Shown piece by piece: positions 41,878-50,096 of a stretch of 64,000 nucleotides of DNA (position 1 is the stretch's first letter; every line of letters begins with the position of its first letter). Source of the stretch: Bradyrhizobium sp. 149 (GTDB lineage: Bacteria > Pseudomonadota > Alphaproteobacteria > Rhizobiales > Xanthobacteraceae); assembly GCF_023073915.1 (NCBI RefSeq), contig NZ_JADPKK010000013.1, positions 434,001 through 498,000 of the forward strand, in the 5' to 3' direction. Below the pieces are notes generated by a model. The model had not been told where the DNA came from. It saw only the letters and a list, made by a program, of their open reading frames with translations, and made no database searches. The position numbers and the translations under genes were made by a program.

Positions 41878-42333
41878 TTATTGATCTTGCGCCGGCAGCC
41901 AAGTGCCGGGAATGACCCGCGAGTGCCCGCGGAATTCAGCGATGACGGTATCGCCGGCAGTGACGCGCACGTCATAGATGCCGGAGCGGCCGCCGCGCGT
42001 AACCTCGCGCGCTTTTGCGACGAGACGGTCGCCGAGCTTGCCCGGCTTGATGAAGGTGATCTGGCCCTGCGCCGCCACGACGCGGTCGTTGTGCGAGTTG
42101 CAGGCAAAGGCGAAGGCGGAATCGGCGATCGTGAAGATGAAGCCGCCGTGAGCGATGCGCTGGCCGTTGACCATGTCCGGCCGTACATTCATCGCCAGCG
42201 TCGCGAAACCCGGGCCAATCTCGACGATCTCCATGCCGAGGCCCTTTGAGGCATCGTCCTCCGCCCACATCGCATCGGCGCAGGCGCGGGCAACATCCTC
42301 AGGCGACAGGGCGGCTTTGACGTTCACACGCAT
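41878..42333 (-). CDS. paaI: Hydroxyphenylacetyl-CoA thioesterase PaaI
   Basis: A 151-residue hotdog-fold acyl-CoA thioesterase. The catalytic motif NGQRIAHGGFIFTIADSAFAFACNS is at about residues 56-80, with Asp in TIADS and the HGG signature. In the pathway it rescues CoA trapped in dead-end hydroxyphenylacetyl-CoA. It sits between paaE and paaK in the operon. Confidence 0.92.
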   Translation of the reverse strand: MRVNVKAALSPEDVARACADAMWAEDDASKGLGMEIVEIGPGFATLAMNVRPDMVNGQRIAHGGFIFTIADSAFAFACNSHNDRVVAAQGQITFIKPGKLGDRLVAKAREVTRGGRSGIYDVRVTAGDTVIAEFRGHSRVIPGTWLPAQDQ

Positions 42334-42382
42334 CTCCCGGCCAATTGTTTATCCGTAATGCTCTGCTGCTTGGCCATAACTG

Positions 42383-43465
42383 TCAAACGTGGTCGTAATC
42401 GACCACGACCCGCTCCGACAATGGCTTCGCCTGGCAGGTCAGGATAAAGCCGGCCTTCAGCTCCCAGCGTTCCAGCGAGTAGTTGATGTCCATCGGCGCC
42501 TCGCCCTCGACCAGTTTTGCACGGCAGGTCGAGCACATGCCGCCCTTGCAGGCGAAGGGCAGATCGATGCCGGCGCGCAGTGCCGCATCAAGTATCGCCT
42601 CGTCCTCGGCGACCGGCACGTCGCGGCGCTTGCCGTCGATGATCAGCGACGCCGTCGCTTTCGGCGGCGCGTCGGGGGCAAGGACCTTCTTCGGCCGCGG
42701 CTTACCGCCGAACTCGGAGACAAAGCGCTCGACATGGATACGCTCTTCCGCGATGCCAAGGCCGCGGCAGGTCGCCTCGATCTCTTCGCTCATGCCAAGC
42801 GGGCCGCAGATGAAGACGTGATCGATGCTCGCGGCCGGCACCAGCGAGCGCAGCAGCACCTTCACCTTTTCGCCGTCGAGCCGTCCGTACAGGATCGGAA
42901 TGTCCTGTTCCTCGCCGGAGATGACGTGGAAGATCGAGAAGCGGTCGATGAAGCGATCCTTGAGCTCTTCGAGCGCCTCGAGGAACATGATGTTGTCCGT
43001 CGCGCGATTGCCGTAGAACAGGAAGAATTGGCTGTCCGGCTCGCGCGCAAGCGTCCCCTTGACGATCGACAGGATCGGCGTGATGCCGGAGCCAGCGGCG
43101 AAGCCGACATGGATGCGGCCGGCGCCGGCCGGCGGGACCACGCCGAAGCGTCCTGTAGGCGTCATCACGTCCAGCTCGTCGCCGCACTTCAAATCGTCCG
43201 CTGCCCAGCTCGAAAACGCGCCACCATCAACCTTCTTGACGGCGATGCGTATCTCGCCGTCATCGGGGCCGGAGCAGATCGAATAGGAGCGGCGCACTTC
43301 CTCGCCATCCAGCATGGTGCGGAGTGTGAGGTATTGGCCGGGCGTGAAGACGTAGTCGGTCGCAAGCTCCGTCGGGATGGCAAATGTCAGCGATACGGCG
43401 TCGGACGCCTCGCGGCGGAGGTCGTTCACGGCCAGGCGATGGAAGCGCGGTACGGCTGCAGACAT
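42383..43465 (-). CDS. paaE: 1,2-phenylacetyl-CoA epoxidase reductase subunit PaaE
   Basis: A 360-residue flavin/iron-sulfur reductase. It has an N-terminal FAD domain (about 1-110, RRSYSICSGPDDGEI), a NAD(P) domain (GFAAGSGITPILSIVKGTL and IDHVFICGPLGM), and a C-terminal plant-type 2Fe-2S domain (FACKGGMCSTCRAKLVEGE, then LTCQAKP). It transfers electrons from NADPH to PaaABC. ATG 43465 is used; the GTG 12 bases upstream would overlap paaD. Spacing to paaD is 2 bp. Confidence 0.94.
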   Translation of the reverse strand: MSAAVPRFHRLAVNDLRREASDAVSLTFAIPTELATDYVFTPGQYLTLRTMLDGEEVRRSYSICSGPDDGEIRIAVKKVDGGAFSSWAADDLKCGDELDVMTPTGRFGVVPPAGAGRIHVGFAAGSGITPILSIVKGTLAREPDSQFFLFYGNRATDNIMFLEALEELKDRFIDRFSIFHVISGEEQDIPILYGRLDGEKVKVLLRSLVPAASIDHVFICGPLGMSEEIEATCRGLGIAEERIHVERFVSEFGGKPRPKKVLAPDAPPKATASLIIDGKRRDVPVAEDEAILDAALRAGIDLPFACKGGMCSTCRAKLVEGEAPMDINYSLERWELKAGFILTCQAKPLSERVVVDYDHV

Positions 43466-43467
43466 GG

Positions 43468-43971
43468 TCAATGACACTTGAAATAATCAAACGGTTCGCG
43501 GCAGGCCCTGCAACGCCACAGCGCCTTGCAGGAGGTCGAGCCGAATTCGGACAGCAGCTCGGTATTCGCTGAGCCGCATTGCGGGCACGCAACGGCCTGC
43601 TCGCCGAACAGCGCGCGGCGTGAATTCGAGGCTTGCGGCGGCGCGATGCCGTAGGCGTGAAGCTTCCGGCGGCCCTCCTCGCTCATCCAGTCGGTGGTCC
43701 AGGCCGGCGACAGCACAGTGCGGATCGTGGGACGGCGGAAGCCGGCGCGCTCCAGCGCGACCTCGATTTCCAATGCGATCATGTTCATGGCCGGGCAGCC
43801 CGAATAGGTCGGGGTGATCGCGACCTCGACGTGATCGCCGTCGAGAACGACATCGCGGAGCACGCCGAGATCGGCGATCGTCAAAACCGGAATTTCGGGA
43901 TCGACCACGCTCGCCGCGGCGTCCCAGGCGCGTTGGCGCAGTTCGTTATGGCGCTCCAGCACCGTCACCAT
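43468..43971 (-). CDS. paaD: Phenylacetyl-CoA epoxidase maturation subunit PaaD
   Basis: A 167-residue protein with an N-terminal DUF59/MIP18-like domain (SVVDPEIPVLTIADLGVLRDVV and TYSGCPAMNMI). It ends with a zinc-ribbon-like tail with Cys pairs (CPQCGSANTELLS, SCKALWRCRACREPF). PaaD is needed for iron or cluster assembly of the epoxidase. Its first codons overlap the last codons of paaC by 7 bp. Confidence 0.94.
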   Translation of the reverse strand: MVTVLERHNELRQRAWDAAASVVDPEIPVLTIADLGVLRDVVLDGDHVEVAITPTYSGCPAMNMIALEIEVALERAGFRRPTIRTVLSPAWTTDWMSEEGRRKLHAYGIAPPQASNSRRALFGEQAVACPQCGSANTELLSEFGSTSCKALWRCRACREPFDYFKCH

Positions 43972-44741
43972 GTCTGCCCCGGGAAAGTGCGCTGCATCGA
44001 CTGCAGCTCGGCGAGAAGATGGCCAAGATGCTCGCTGTGCCGCCCGGAACGGCCGCCCTGCTGCATCCAGTCGGTCTGCGGCAGATCAAGCGTGGCCTCA
44101 CGGATGACAGCCGAGAGCGTCGTCAGCCAGCGACCGCGCAAGCTTCCGGGATCGATGGCGATATCGGCATGGATCAGGGCGCGTTCGCCTTCATCGACGG
44201 CAAACATCTCGCCGGTAAATGCCCAGAGATGATCGATCGCGCCCTGCGCGCGGGCGCGGCTTTCATCCGTGCCGTCGCCGAGCCGGATGATCCACTCCGA
44301 GGCATGGCGAAGGTGATAGGCGCTCTCCTTCTCGGACTTCGCGGCGATGGCCGCCAGCGTCGCGTCGCGGGACGTCATCATCGCACGCCAGTAGAGATCG
44401 GCGAAGGCGGAATAGAACAACTGCCGAACCATGGTCTGGGCGAAGTCGCCGTTCGGCTGCTCCACCAGCAGCAAATTGCGGTATTGCCTGACGTCGCGCA
44501 GATACGCGAACCTGTCCTCGTCGTTGTCCTTGCCTTCAACTTTGGCGGCATAGGTGTAGAGCTCGCGCGCCTGGCCGATGAGATCAAGCGCAATGTTGGA
44601 GAGTGCCATGTCCTCTTCCAGCATCGGCGCATGTCCGCACCATTCCGACAGCCTGTGCCCGAGGATCAGCGCGTCGTCGGCACGGCGCAATGCGTAAAGC
44701 ACCACCGGCGTCTCTGAGACCTGGATGTTCGCGACGCGCAT
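43965..44741 (-). CDS. paaC: Phenylacetyl-CoA epoxidase subunit PaaC
   Basis: A 258-residue ferritin-like structural subunit (DUF455-related). Seen: ALILGHRLSEWCGHAPMLEEDMALSN at the N-terminus, ALDLIGQARELY, and HLRHASEWIIRLGDGTDES, typical of PaaC. It pairs with catalytic PaaA. The start MRVANIQVSET at 44741 overlaps the paaB stop by one base (TGATG). The long upstream open frame through paaB is ignored. Confidence 0.94.
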   Translation of the reverse strand: MRVANIQVSETPVVLYALRRADDALILGHRLSEWCGHAPMLEEDMALSNIALDLIGQARELYTYAAKVEGKDNDEDRFAYLRDVRQYRNLLLVEQPNGDFAQTMVRQLFYSAFADLYWRAMMTSRDATLAAIAAKSEKESAYHLRHASEWIIRLGDGTDESRARAQGAIDHLWAFTGEMFAVDEGERALIHADIAIDPGSLRGRWLTTLSAVIREATLDLPQTDWMQQGGRSGRHSEHLGHLLAELQSMQRTFPGQTW

Positions 44742-45028
44742 CACATGTGCCCTACTTCTTCGGGCACCTCGTAGAACGTCGGGTGCCGGTAGATCTTCGA
44801 TTCCGCCGGCTCGAACATCATGCCCTTTTCGGCGGGATCGCTCGCGGTGATCGCCGTCGACGGCACCACCCAGATCGAAAGACCCTCGCCGCGACGGGTG
44901 TAGAGATCGCGGGCGGCCTGTAGGGCCATCGTGGCGTCGCTCGCATGCAGCGAGCCGACATGCTTGTGCGCGAGCCCGTTGCGGCTGCGAATGAAGACTT
45001 CCCATAGCGGCGTGTTCGGCGTGGCCAT
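44741..45028 (-). CDS. paaB: Phenylacetyl-CoA epoxidase subunit PaaB
   Basis: A 95-residue protein of normal PaaB length. MATPNTPLWEVFIRSRNG starts the family pattern and GSLHASDATMALQAARDLYTRR contains the conserved DA-ALQ-ARD. It ends IYRHPTFYEVPEEVGHM. It is a small structural/bridging subunit of the epoxidase. It follows paaA by 10 bp and is coupled to paaC by stop-start overlap. Confidence 0.94.
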   Translation of the reverse strand: MATPNTPLWEVFIRSRNGLAHKHVGSLHASDATMALQAARDLYTRRGEGLSIWVVPSTAITASDPAEKGMMFEPAESKIYRHPTFYEVPEEVGHM

Positions 45029-45038
45029 CGCGATTTCC

Positions 45039-46031
45039 CTATTCTGCTGCTTGTGCCGTCCGACGCTGCGCGCGCTTCGCGGCATACGCCGCAGCCGCCT
45101 CGCGCACCCAGGCGCCCTCTTCGTGCGCCTTGCGGCGCGCGGCCAACCGGTCACGGTTGCAGGGACCGTTACCGGCGAGCACCTGCTTGAACTCGCTCCA
45201 GTCGATCTCGCTGTAGCGCCAGTGCCCGTCCGCATCCTGAATCATGCCGGGATCCGGAATGGTGAGGCCGAGATACTGCGCCTGCGGCACCGTGGCATCG
45301 ACGAACTTCTGGCGGAGCTCGTCATTTGAGAAGCGCTTGATCTTCCACTTCGTGGAGGTGTCACTATGCTGGCTCGTGGCATCGGGCGGGCCGAACATCA
45401 TCAGCACCGGCCACCACCACCGGTTCAAGGCATCCTGCGCCATCGCCTTCTGCTCGTCCGAGCCGCGGCACAGCGTCAGCATGATTTCATAGCCCTGGCG
45501 CTGGTGGAACGACTCCTCCTTGCAGACGCGGATCATCGCGCGCGCGTAAGGACCGTAAGAGCAGCGGCACAGCGGGATCTGGTTCATGATCGCGGCGCCG
45601 TCGACCAGCCAGCCGATGGTGCCGATGTCGGCCCAGGTCAGTGTCGGATAGTTGAAGATCGAGGAATATTTTGCCTTGCCCGTGAGCATGGCATCGACCA
45701 GCTCTTCGCGCGAAGTGCCGAGCGTCTCGGCCGCGGCATAGAGATAAAGCCCGTGGCCGCACTCGTCCTGCACCTTGGCAAGCAGCGCGGCCTTACGGCG
45801 CAGGGACGGCGCGCGCGTGATCCAATTGCCTTCGGGCAGCATGCCGACGATTTCGGAATGAGCGTGTTGCGAGATCTGCCGGGTCAGCGTTTTGCGATAG
45901 GCCGCCGGCATCCAGTCGTTCGGCTCGATGCGCTCCTCGGCATCGATGCGGGCCTGGAACTGCGCAGCCTTGGCCGCGTCCTCAAGACCGCGATCGTCGG
46001 CCTCTGCCGTGTTCAGCGCCTGGGTATACAT
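45039..46031 (-). CDS. paaA: Phenylacetyl-CoA epoxidase catalytic subunit PaaA
   Basis: A 330-residue diiron ferritin-like oxygenase subunit. Carboxylate/His ligands are in [18 protein letters not shown] (about 88-105) and [15 protein letters not shown]. The C-terminal region includes [24 protein letters not shown]. PaaABC(E) converts phenylacetyl-CoA to ring-1,2-epoxyphenylacetyl-CoA. It is the first gene of the operon, and a sigma-70-like promoter lies directly upstream. Confidence 0.95.
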   Translation of the reverse strand: MYTQALNTAEADDRGLEDAAKAAQFQARIDAEERIEPNDWMPAAYRKTLTRQISQHAHSEIVGMLPEGNWITRAPSLRRKAALLAKVQDECGHGLYLYAAAETLGTSREELVDAMLTGKAKYSSIFNYPTLTWADIGTIGWLVDGAAIMNQIPLCRCSYGPYARAMIRVCKEESFHQRQGYEIMLTLCRGSDEQKAMAQDALNRWWWPVLMMFGPPDATSQHSDTSTKWKIKRFSNDELRQKFVDATVPQAQYLGLTIPDPGMIQDADGHWRYSEIDWSEFKQVLAGNGPCNRDRLAARRKAHEEGAWVREAAAAYAAKRAQRRTAQAAE

Positions 46032-46058
46032 GCGCGTCCTCCCATTTTATTGAGAGGC

Positions 46059-46086
46059 AATATATAACAAGAACTACCTCATGCAA
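46059..46086 (-). promoter_or_regulatory. Promoter candidate for the paa operon
   Basis: Read on the minus strand: TTGCAT (46081-46086), 16-bp spacer, TATATT (46059-46064). A GGGAGGA ribosome site follows close to the paaA ATG. It lies in an AT-rich 76-bp gap after paaX. Expected to be PaaX-repressed, but I do not see a clear published PaaX box. Confidence 0.5.
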
Positions 46087-46107
46087 GATATTTCTGTAAC
46101 ATAATGA

Positions 46108-46974
46108 TCAAGCCTCAAATCTCCTTTCCAGGAGTTTTCGCGCTGGCGGCAATGGCCCCTTTTCGTTGGTTCCATGACCATCAAGCCATTGTTCCGACGG
46201 AGCAAGCAGCGCGCGATAGATTTCGCCGCACAGCGCGCGGGCGGCCCTGCCCGGCCAGTCCGCCGGAAGCAGGCTTTCGGGCAGCAGCGGATCGCGCAGC
46301 ACGACGCGGCGGTAATGGTGGATCAGGAGGATACGCGCCGTGAAGGCGTCGGCCTCGGACAAGTGCGTGCCGCGCGCGATCGCGGCGCGCAGCGGCTCGA
46401 ACGTCTTCATGAACTTCAGATAGGCGTCCGCGGTGCGATCCAGCGGCCAGCTCGCACTGAGCAGCCGGCGGCCGCTGTCATCCTCGGCCGAGACTTCAAG
46501 GCGGATCGCGCCGGCGGCCTCGTCCGGCACCGGCACGCCTGACGGCGCGACCCACACGCCCGGCAGCGGGCTGCCGAAGCCGGCATTGCGGAGCGCCTCG
46601 CGCGAGGCGTCGCGATCCCAGCCATTGCCGATCAGCAGCAGCTCGAAGCGCCCGGTCCAGTCGGACGGCGGCGGATCATAGATATGGCGCGTCGCGGCCT
46701 CGAAGATCTGACGGCCTTTGTCGGCCAAGCGATAAAAACTGTTGCGGCCGACCTTTTCACGCGTCAGCCAGCCATCGGCGGCAAGCCGCGACATCGCGGT
46801 ACGCACCACGCCGCTGTCGATGTCGAGGCTTTCAAAGAATTCCAGCAGTGTGCCGAGCCATACCGAGCCGCCACGCGGCACGATGGCATCGCCGAACACG
46901 GTGATGACGATGGAGCCGGTGCGCGACGGCTCGCGCTTGAGCTGATCGATGATGCGGGACAACGGCTGCGCCAT
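46108..46974 (-). CDS. paaX: Phenylacetic acid degradation repressor PaaX
   Basis: A 288-residue (or 300 with the upstream ATG at 47010) PaaX-family regulator. The N-terminal winged HTH contains SRTGSIVITVFGDAIVPRGGSVWLG and RLAADGWLTREKVGRNSFY, and the PaaX central domain begins RHIYDPP. PaaX represses paa genes and is released by phenylacetyl-CoA. It precedes paaA on the same strand, with the paa promoter in between, so it can be transcribed separately or read through. Confidence 0.92.
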   Translation of the reverse strand: MAQPLSRIIDQLKREPSRTGSIVITVFGDAIVPRGGSVWLGTLLEFFESLDIDSGVVRTAMSRLAADGWLTREKVGRNSFYRLADKGRQIFEAATRHIYDPPPSDWTGRFELLLIGNGWDRDASREALRNAGFGSPLPGVWVAPSGVPVPDEAAGAIRLEVSAEDDSGRRLLSASWPLDRTADAYLKFMKTFEPLRAAIARGTHLSEADAFTARILLIHHYRRVVLRDPLLPESLLPADWPGRAARALCGEIYRALLAPSEQWLDGHGTNEKGPLPPARKLLERRFEA

Positions 46975-47026
46975 GCGCGAGGCATAGCGCGTTTGGTGCG
47001 GGCGCGACAATGGACGGGTGCGACGG

Positions 47027-47059
47027 TCTTCTCCCTCGCCCCGTTCTTACGGGGAGAGG
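47027..47059. repeat. 33-bp dispersed repeat, copy 2
   Basis: Reverse-complement match to 32147-32179 with one mismatch. It contains a CCCCG-TTCTTA-CGGGG hairpin and lies between the end of the alpha/beta hydrolase gene and the paaX start. It may end the hydrolase transcript. Confidence 0.75.
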
Positions 47060-47066
47060 CAAAGAA

Positions 47067-47837
47067 CTACCGATGCGGATCGGGATAGACCACGCTGCGC
47101 CAGCCGCTACGGTCGAAGGGCCGCCACTGGCCTTCCTTCTGCGCGAGGCGGTCGGCCACCGCGTAGACCGCAGCCGGGTGATGGCCCATGCCGCAATGGC
47201 TGCTCTCGATCTCGATGCTCTCGGTCTGCGCGCCCGTCTTCTCCATGCAGCCCTGCCAGGCGCAGACGCCGTCGGTGCGGCTGAAGATCGCCGTGGTCGG
47301 CACCGGCGGCGGAACGGCGAGATCGCCGCCGAACTGCGGATCGACATCGTCGGACTTCCGCCCGCTCGCCCATTCATAGACGCGCCAGGCATTGGTCGAA
47401 TGGGGATCGCCGGCAAAGGGGCTGCCGAGCGTGATCACCTGGCGCACGCGGTCGGGCATCATCTTGGCGAGCTGGCGCGCATAGAGACCGCCGAGGCTCC
47501 AGCCGACCAGGCTGATCTTGCGGCCGTGCCTGTCGCTGAGCTCATGAACGAGATCGACCATCGCGTGCTGCACGCCCTCGCGCAGGCCGTAATTGCGGCC
47601 CTGGCGCCAGCCGCTCGCCGCATAGCCTTTGCCCGACAGAAACGTGCGCAACGCGCGCGTGGACATATCGGAGGCCACGAGGCCCGGCAGAACCAGCACC
47701 GGATGCCCGTCGCCGCGCGGCGCGAGGCTGAGCAGCGGCAGCGCGCCGAGGAATGCGCCGAACTCGTGGATCGCTCGCCCTTCCAGGAACATCAGAGTAC
47801 GGGACGGCGGACGCAGCGTCTGGGCAGTAGCGGTCAT
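47067..47837 (-). CDS. Alpha/beta hydrolase (paralogue of the 60442-61242 protein)
   Basis: A 256-residue alpha/beta hydrolase with nucleophile Ser114 in SLVGWSLGGLYA. Other features are RGDGHPVLVLPGLVASD, VITLGSPFAGDP, and a late AVADRLAQKEGQWRPFDRSG. The catalytic His is likely in GHHPAAVYAVAD. It shares GDGHPVL, VSLVGWSLGG-like, ITLGSPFA and AVADRLAQ blocks with the protein at 60442-61242. Triacylglycerol lipase or PGAP1-like activity is possible; the substrate is unknown. Start MTATAQTLRPP (47837) chosen over an upstream ATG. Confidence 0.85.
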   Translation of the reverse strand: MTATAQTLRPPSRTLMFLEGRAIHEFGAFLGALPLLSLAPRGDGHPVLVLPGLVASDMSTRALRTFLSGKGYAASGWRQGRNYGLREGVQHAMVDLVHELSDRHGRKISLVGWSLGGLYARQLAKMMPDRVRQVITLGSPFAGDPHSTNAWRVYEWASGRKSDDVDPQFGGDLAVPPPVPTTAIFSRTDGVCAWQGCMEKTGAQTESIEIESSHCGMGHHPAAVYAVADRLAQKEGQWRPFDRSGWRSVVYPDPHR

Positions 47838-48038
47838 CAATGGTCCCCTGGGAAGAATTGCTGAAAAGGCCACCGGGTGCGTGCCGGCAATCGGGTATGG
47901 GATTCCAACACGCCGGCTTCTTGATCGTTCCGCAACGCAACATGAATCAGCTAGGCAGCGGGTTCCCGACATTCAAGCGGCAGACACACCGGGCCACAAT
48001 AGGCCCGCGCGTTAATGCTGGCCTCCGTGACGCAAAAG

Positions 48039-49325
48039 TCACAACAATCGAAGCAGGAATTCTACGGAGTAAAGCGCAAGGCCTGCGAGCCCGCCGATCA
48101 GCGAGCCGTTGAAGCGGATGTATTGCAGGTCGCGGCCGATGTTGATTTCGATCAGCGAAATCAGCTGCGCCATGTCCCACGACTTGACCTGGTCCGAAAT
48201 GAAGGTCGAAACGCCGCTCTTCTGGTCTGCGACGAAACTGCGCAGCACCGCCACCAATCCCTTGTTGATCTCGCCGCGCAGCTCGGCATCGCCGGCGAGC
48301 GCTTCGCCGGCCGCAACACACATGCCGGCGAGATGATGCTGCAGCACCTGCGTCTCGCCGCTTGCACTGCGCTCGATGAAGGACCGCGTGTTGGCCCAGA
48401 CGGTTCGAGCAAGATCGGCGAGTTCCGGACGCGCTAGCAGATCGCGCTTCAAGCCGTCGATGCGGTCGACATAGGCCTGATCGGTGCCGAGCCGATCGAC
48501 GAAGCTCAGCACCATGCGGTCGAACTCGCCGCGGAACGGGTGCTTGGGATCGCTGCGGACTTCATTGAAGAACGCGGTGGCCGAGGCCACGATTCTGTTC
48601 ACCAAAAATTTGTCGGCCCGGTAGAGCCTGAGCAAGGTCGGCAACTCCGCGCGCACCTTCTCGCGGATCATCGCCATCGTCTCGGTCTGGTTCAGCGTCT
48701 CGTGCATCACGCGCAGGAGATCGTCGAACAGGATCTGATGCCGCCCTTCCGCGACGAAACCGCGCAACGTGCCGGCCGCGAGCGGCGCCAGGTCGATGGC
48801 CTGGAGCTGCGAGGACATGCGGCGGATGATGAAGGTCATCAGACCGGAGCTCTCGGTCGCTGAGACCGCCTCCGGCAGCAGGCGCAGCGCAAAGCGCGCG
48901 AGGTCATCGCTGCGCTTGCGATCACGCAACCAGTCGGCGACGAAGGAGCCGAAATCGATCTCCTTCAGCTTCGCCTCGACGGGGGCAGCCTCGAGGAAAT
49001 GCACTTGGATGAATTCGCCGAGCTTGTCGGCGATACGGGCCTGGTTGCTCTGGATGATCGCGGTGTGCGGGATCGGCAGGCCGAGCGGACGCTTGAACAG
49101 GGCGACCACCGCATACCAGTCGGCGAGCCCGCCGATGGTTGCGGCTTCCGCGAAGGCCGCGATGAATCCGAACACGGGATGCACGGGCAGCAACCATTTC
49201 GCGACGACGAACAGGACAAGCGTCGACCCCAGCACCAGCGTCGCCAGCGCTTTCACGCGGCGCAGCTCGGCCGCGCGTTCGGCGTCGCCGGGAGTGTCGA
49301 AGGAGAAGGTGGCGAGTAGAGTCAT
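48039..49325 (-). CDS. DUF445 family membrane protein
   Basis: A 428-residue DUF445 (YjiN-like) protein. A hydrophobic segment at about 30-70 contains ALATLVLGSTLVLFVVAKWLLP and FGFIAAFAEAATIGGLADWYAVVALFKRPLG, the latter the family signature. A long alpha-helical middle follows, and a C-terminal TM helix (GGLAGLALYSVEFLL) ends it. Function unknown. The open frame extends into the palindromic repeat upstream, so the ATG at 49325 is the real start. It stands between the alpha/beta hydrolase and phasin genes on the same strand. Confidence 0.87.
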   Translation of the reverse strand: MTLLATFSFDTPGDAERAAELRRVKALATLVLGSTLVLFVVAKWLLPVHPVFGFIAAFAEAATIGGLADWYAVVALFKRPLGLPIPHTAIIQSNQARIADKLGEFIQVHFLEAAPVEAKLKEIDFGSFVADWLRDRKRSDDLARFALRLLPEAVSATESSGLMTFIIRRMSSQLQAIDLAPLAAGTLRGFVAEGRHQILFDDLLRVMHETLNQTETMAMIREKVRAELPTLLRLYRADKFLVNRIVASATAFFNEVRSDPKHPFRGEFDRMVLSFVDRLGTDQAYVDRIDGLKRDLLARPELADLARTVWANTRSFIERSASGETQVLQHHLAGMCVAAGEALAGDAELRGEINKGLVAVLRSFVADQKSGVSTFISDQVKSWDMAQLISLIEINIGRDLQYIRFNGSLIGGLAGLALYSVEFLLRLL

Positions 49326-49343
49326 GACTGCATCACAGTACCC

Positions 49344-49371
49344 GTCATTGCAAGCGAAGCGAAGCAATGAC
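49344..49371. repeat. Collapsed palindromic repeat, copy D
   Basis: A 28-bp segment with the outer ends GTCATTGC and GCAATGAC joined through AAGCGAAGCGAA. It looks like copies A-C after loss of the inner arms. Confidence 0.7.
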
Positions 49372-49378
49372 GGCGACC

Positions 49379-49407
49379 CAAAAAACAAGGCCCGCCGAAG
49401 CGGGCCT
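49379..49407 (-). terminator. Rho-independent terminator of the phasin gene
   Basis: On the minus strand AGGCCCGC, loop TTCG, GCGGGCCT is followed by TGTTTTTT. It lies about 30 bp downstream of the phasin stop. Confidence 0.9.
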
Positions 49408-49436
49408 CAAAATTCAGTTTAAGCTCGGGCGCCAGA

Positions 49437-49892
49437 TCACGCGGTCTTGTTGTAGACCTTGGCAAAATTGTCCTGAGCGGACTTCGCACCGTTCGCGGCG
49501 AGCTTGCCGAGATAGTCGGTGGTCGCCTTGGCGCGCGAGACGAACGCTTCGCCGCGGGCGCGGAGCAGCCCGGACTGGATCTCGGCAGCTTCGCTGAACG
49601 ACTTGGCGGACGCGAGCTTGTGGATGCCCGCGAAGAACGCTTCGGCGTCCTCGTAGATCGCCTGCTGGATGTTGCGGCTGATCTTGCCGGCTTCGGTGAC
49701 GGACTCGGTCACCGCGTTCTCGACGGCGGCGGTCACGCGCTCGGAGCCAGCGAACACCTCGGCAGCACGGTCCTTGGCGGTGTTGGCGGTCTTCTTGACG
49801 AACTCACGGGCCGCCTCGGGAACTTCCAGGTTCTGGATGTTCTTGAACGCGTCCTTGAAGCCTTCGAAAGCGGTATTGGTTTCGGTGGTCAT
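49437..49892 (-). CDS. Phasin family protein (PHA granule-associated)
   Basis: A 151-residue amphipathic, Ala-rich helical protein matching the phasin family. Seen: FEGFKDAFKNIQNLEVPEAARE near the start, repeated coiled-coil-like helices, and REAFVSRAKATTDYLGKLA-like residues (EAFVSRAKATTDYLGKLA) late in the protein. Phasins coat polyhydroxyalkanoate granules and influence granule size. Start MTTETNTAFEG at 49892. The PHA synthase gene lies 0.8 kb upstream on the same strand, separated by a palindrome-bearing promoter region and its own terminator downstream. Confidence 0.9.
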   Translation of the reverse strand: MTTETNTAFEGFKDAFKNIQNLEVPEAAREFVKKTANTAKDRAAEVFAGSERVTAAVENAVTESVTEAGKISRNIQQAIYEDAEAFFAGIHKLASAKSFSEAAEIQSGLLRARGEAFVSRAKATTDYLGKLAANGAKSAQDNFAKVYNKTA

Positions 49893-49962
49893 TGGGGTCT
49901 CTCCATCCTCATTGCGTTGAGCTATGGGCTCACCCCGTCCGGTTCTGGCCCGGGGCACGGCT

Positions 49963-49991
49963 TATATGCCATAGTTAATTGTGCGATGCAA
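49963..49991 (-). promoter_or_regulatory. Promoter candidate for the phasin gene
   Basis: On the minus strand: TTGCAT (49986-49991), 17-bp spacer, CATATA (49963-49968). The -35 hexamer lies inside the TGCAATAT palindrome described next, so a bound protein would block it. Confidence 0.45.
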
Positions 49992-50004
49992 TATTCATAT
50001 TGCA
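49987..50004. promoter_or_regulatory. Palindrome overlapping the phasin promoter (PhaR-type operator candidate)
   Basis: TGCAATAT, spacer TC, ATATTGCA is a perfect 8-bp dyad flanked on each side by a direct GTGCGA. PHA regulators (PhaR/AniA) are known to bind TGC-rich sequences ahead of phasin genes, so a PhaR site is a reasonable inference. No phaR gene is in the window. Confidence 0.5.
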
Positions 50005-50096
50005 GTGCGATATCACGAAAGCGTGAACAGCCTTAATGAGAGGCATCCGGGCGCCTCTCTGGCCATCCAGGTTCCCGGGCACCCGACCAGAGGCTT

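Noticed and set aside
710..49371. The GTCATTGCGAG repeats as a CRISPR array
   Set aside because: The copies are scattered single elements, not evenly spaced repeats with unique spacers, and no cas gene is present.
48039..49388. DUF445 start further upstream at 49388
   Set aside because: The extra N-terminal codons translate the collapsed palindromic repeat; the ATG at 49325 starts the conserved sequence.
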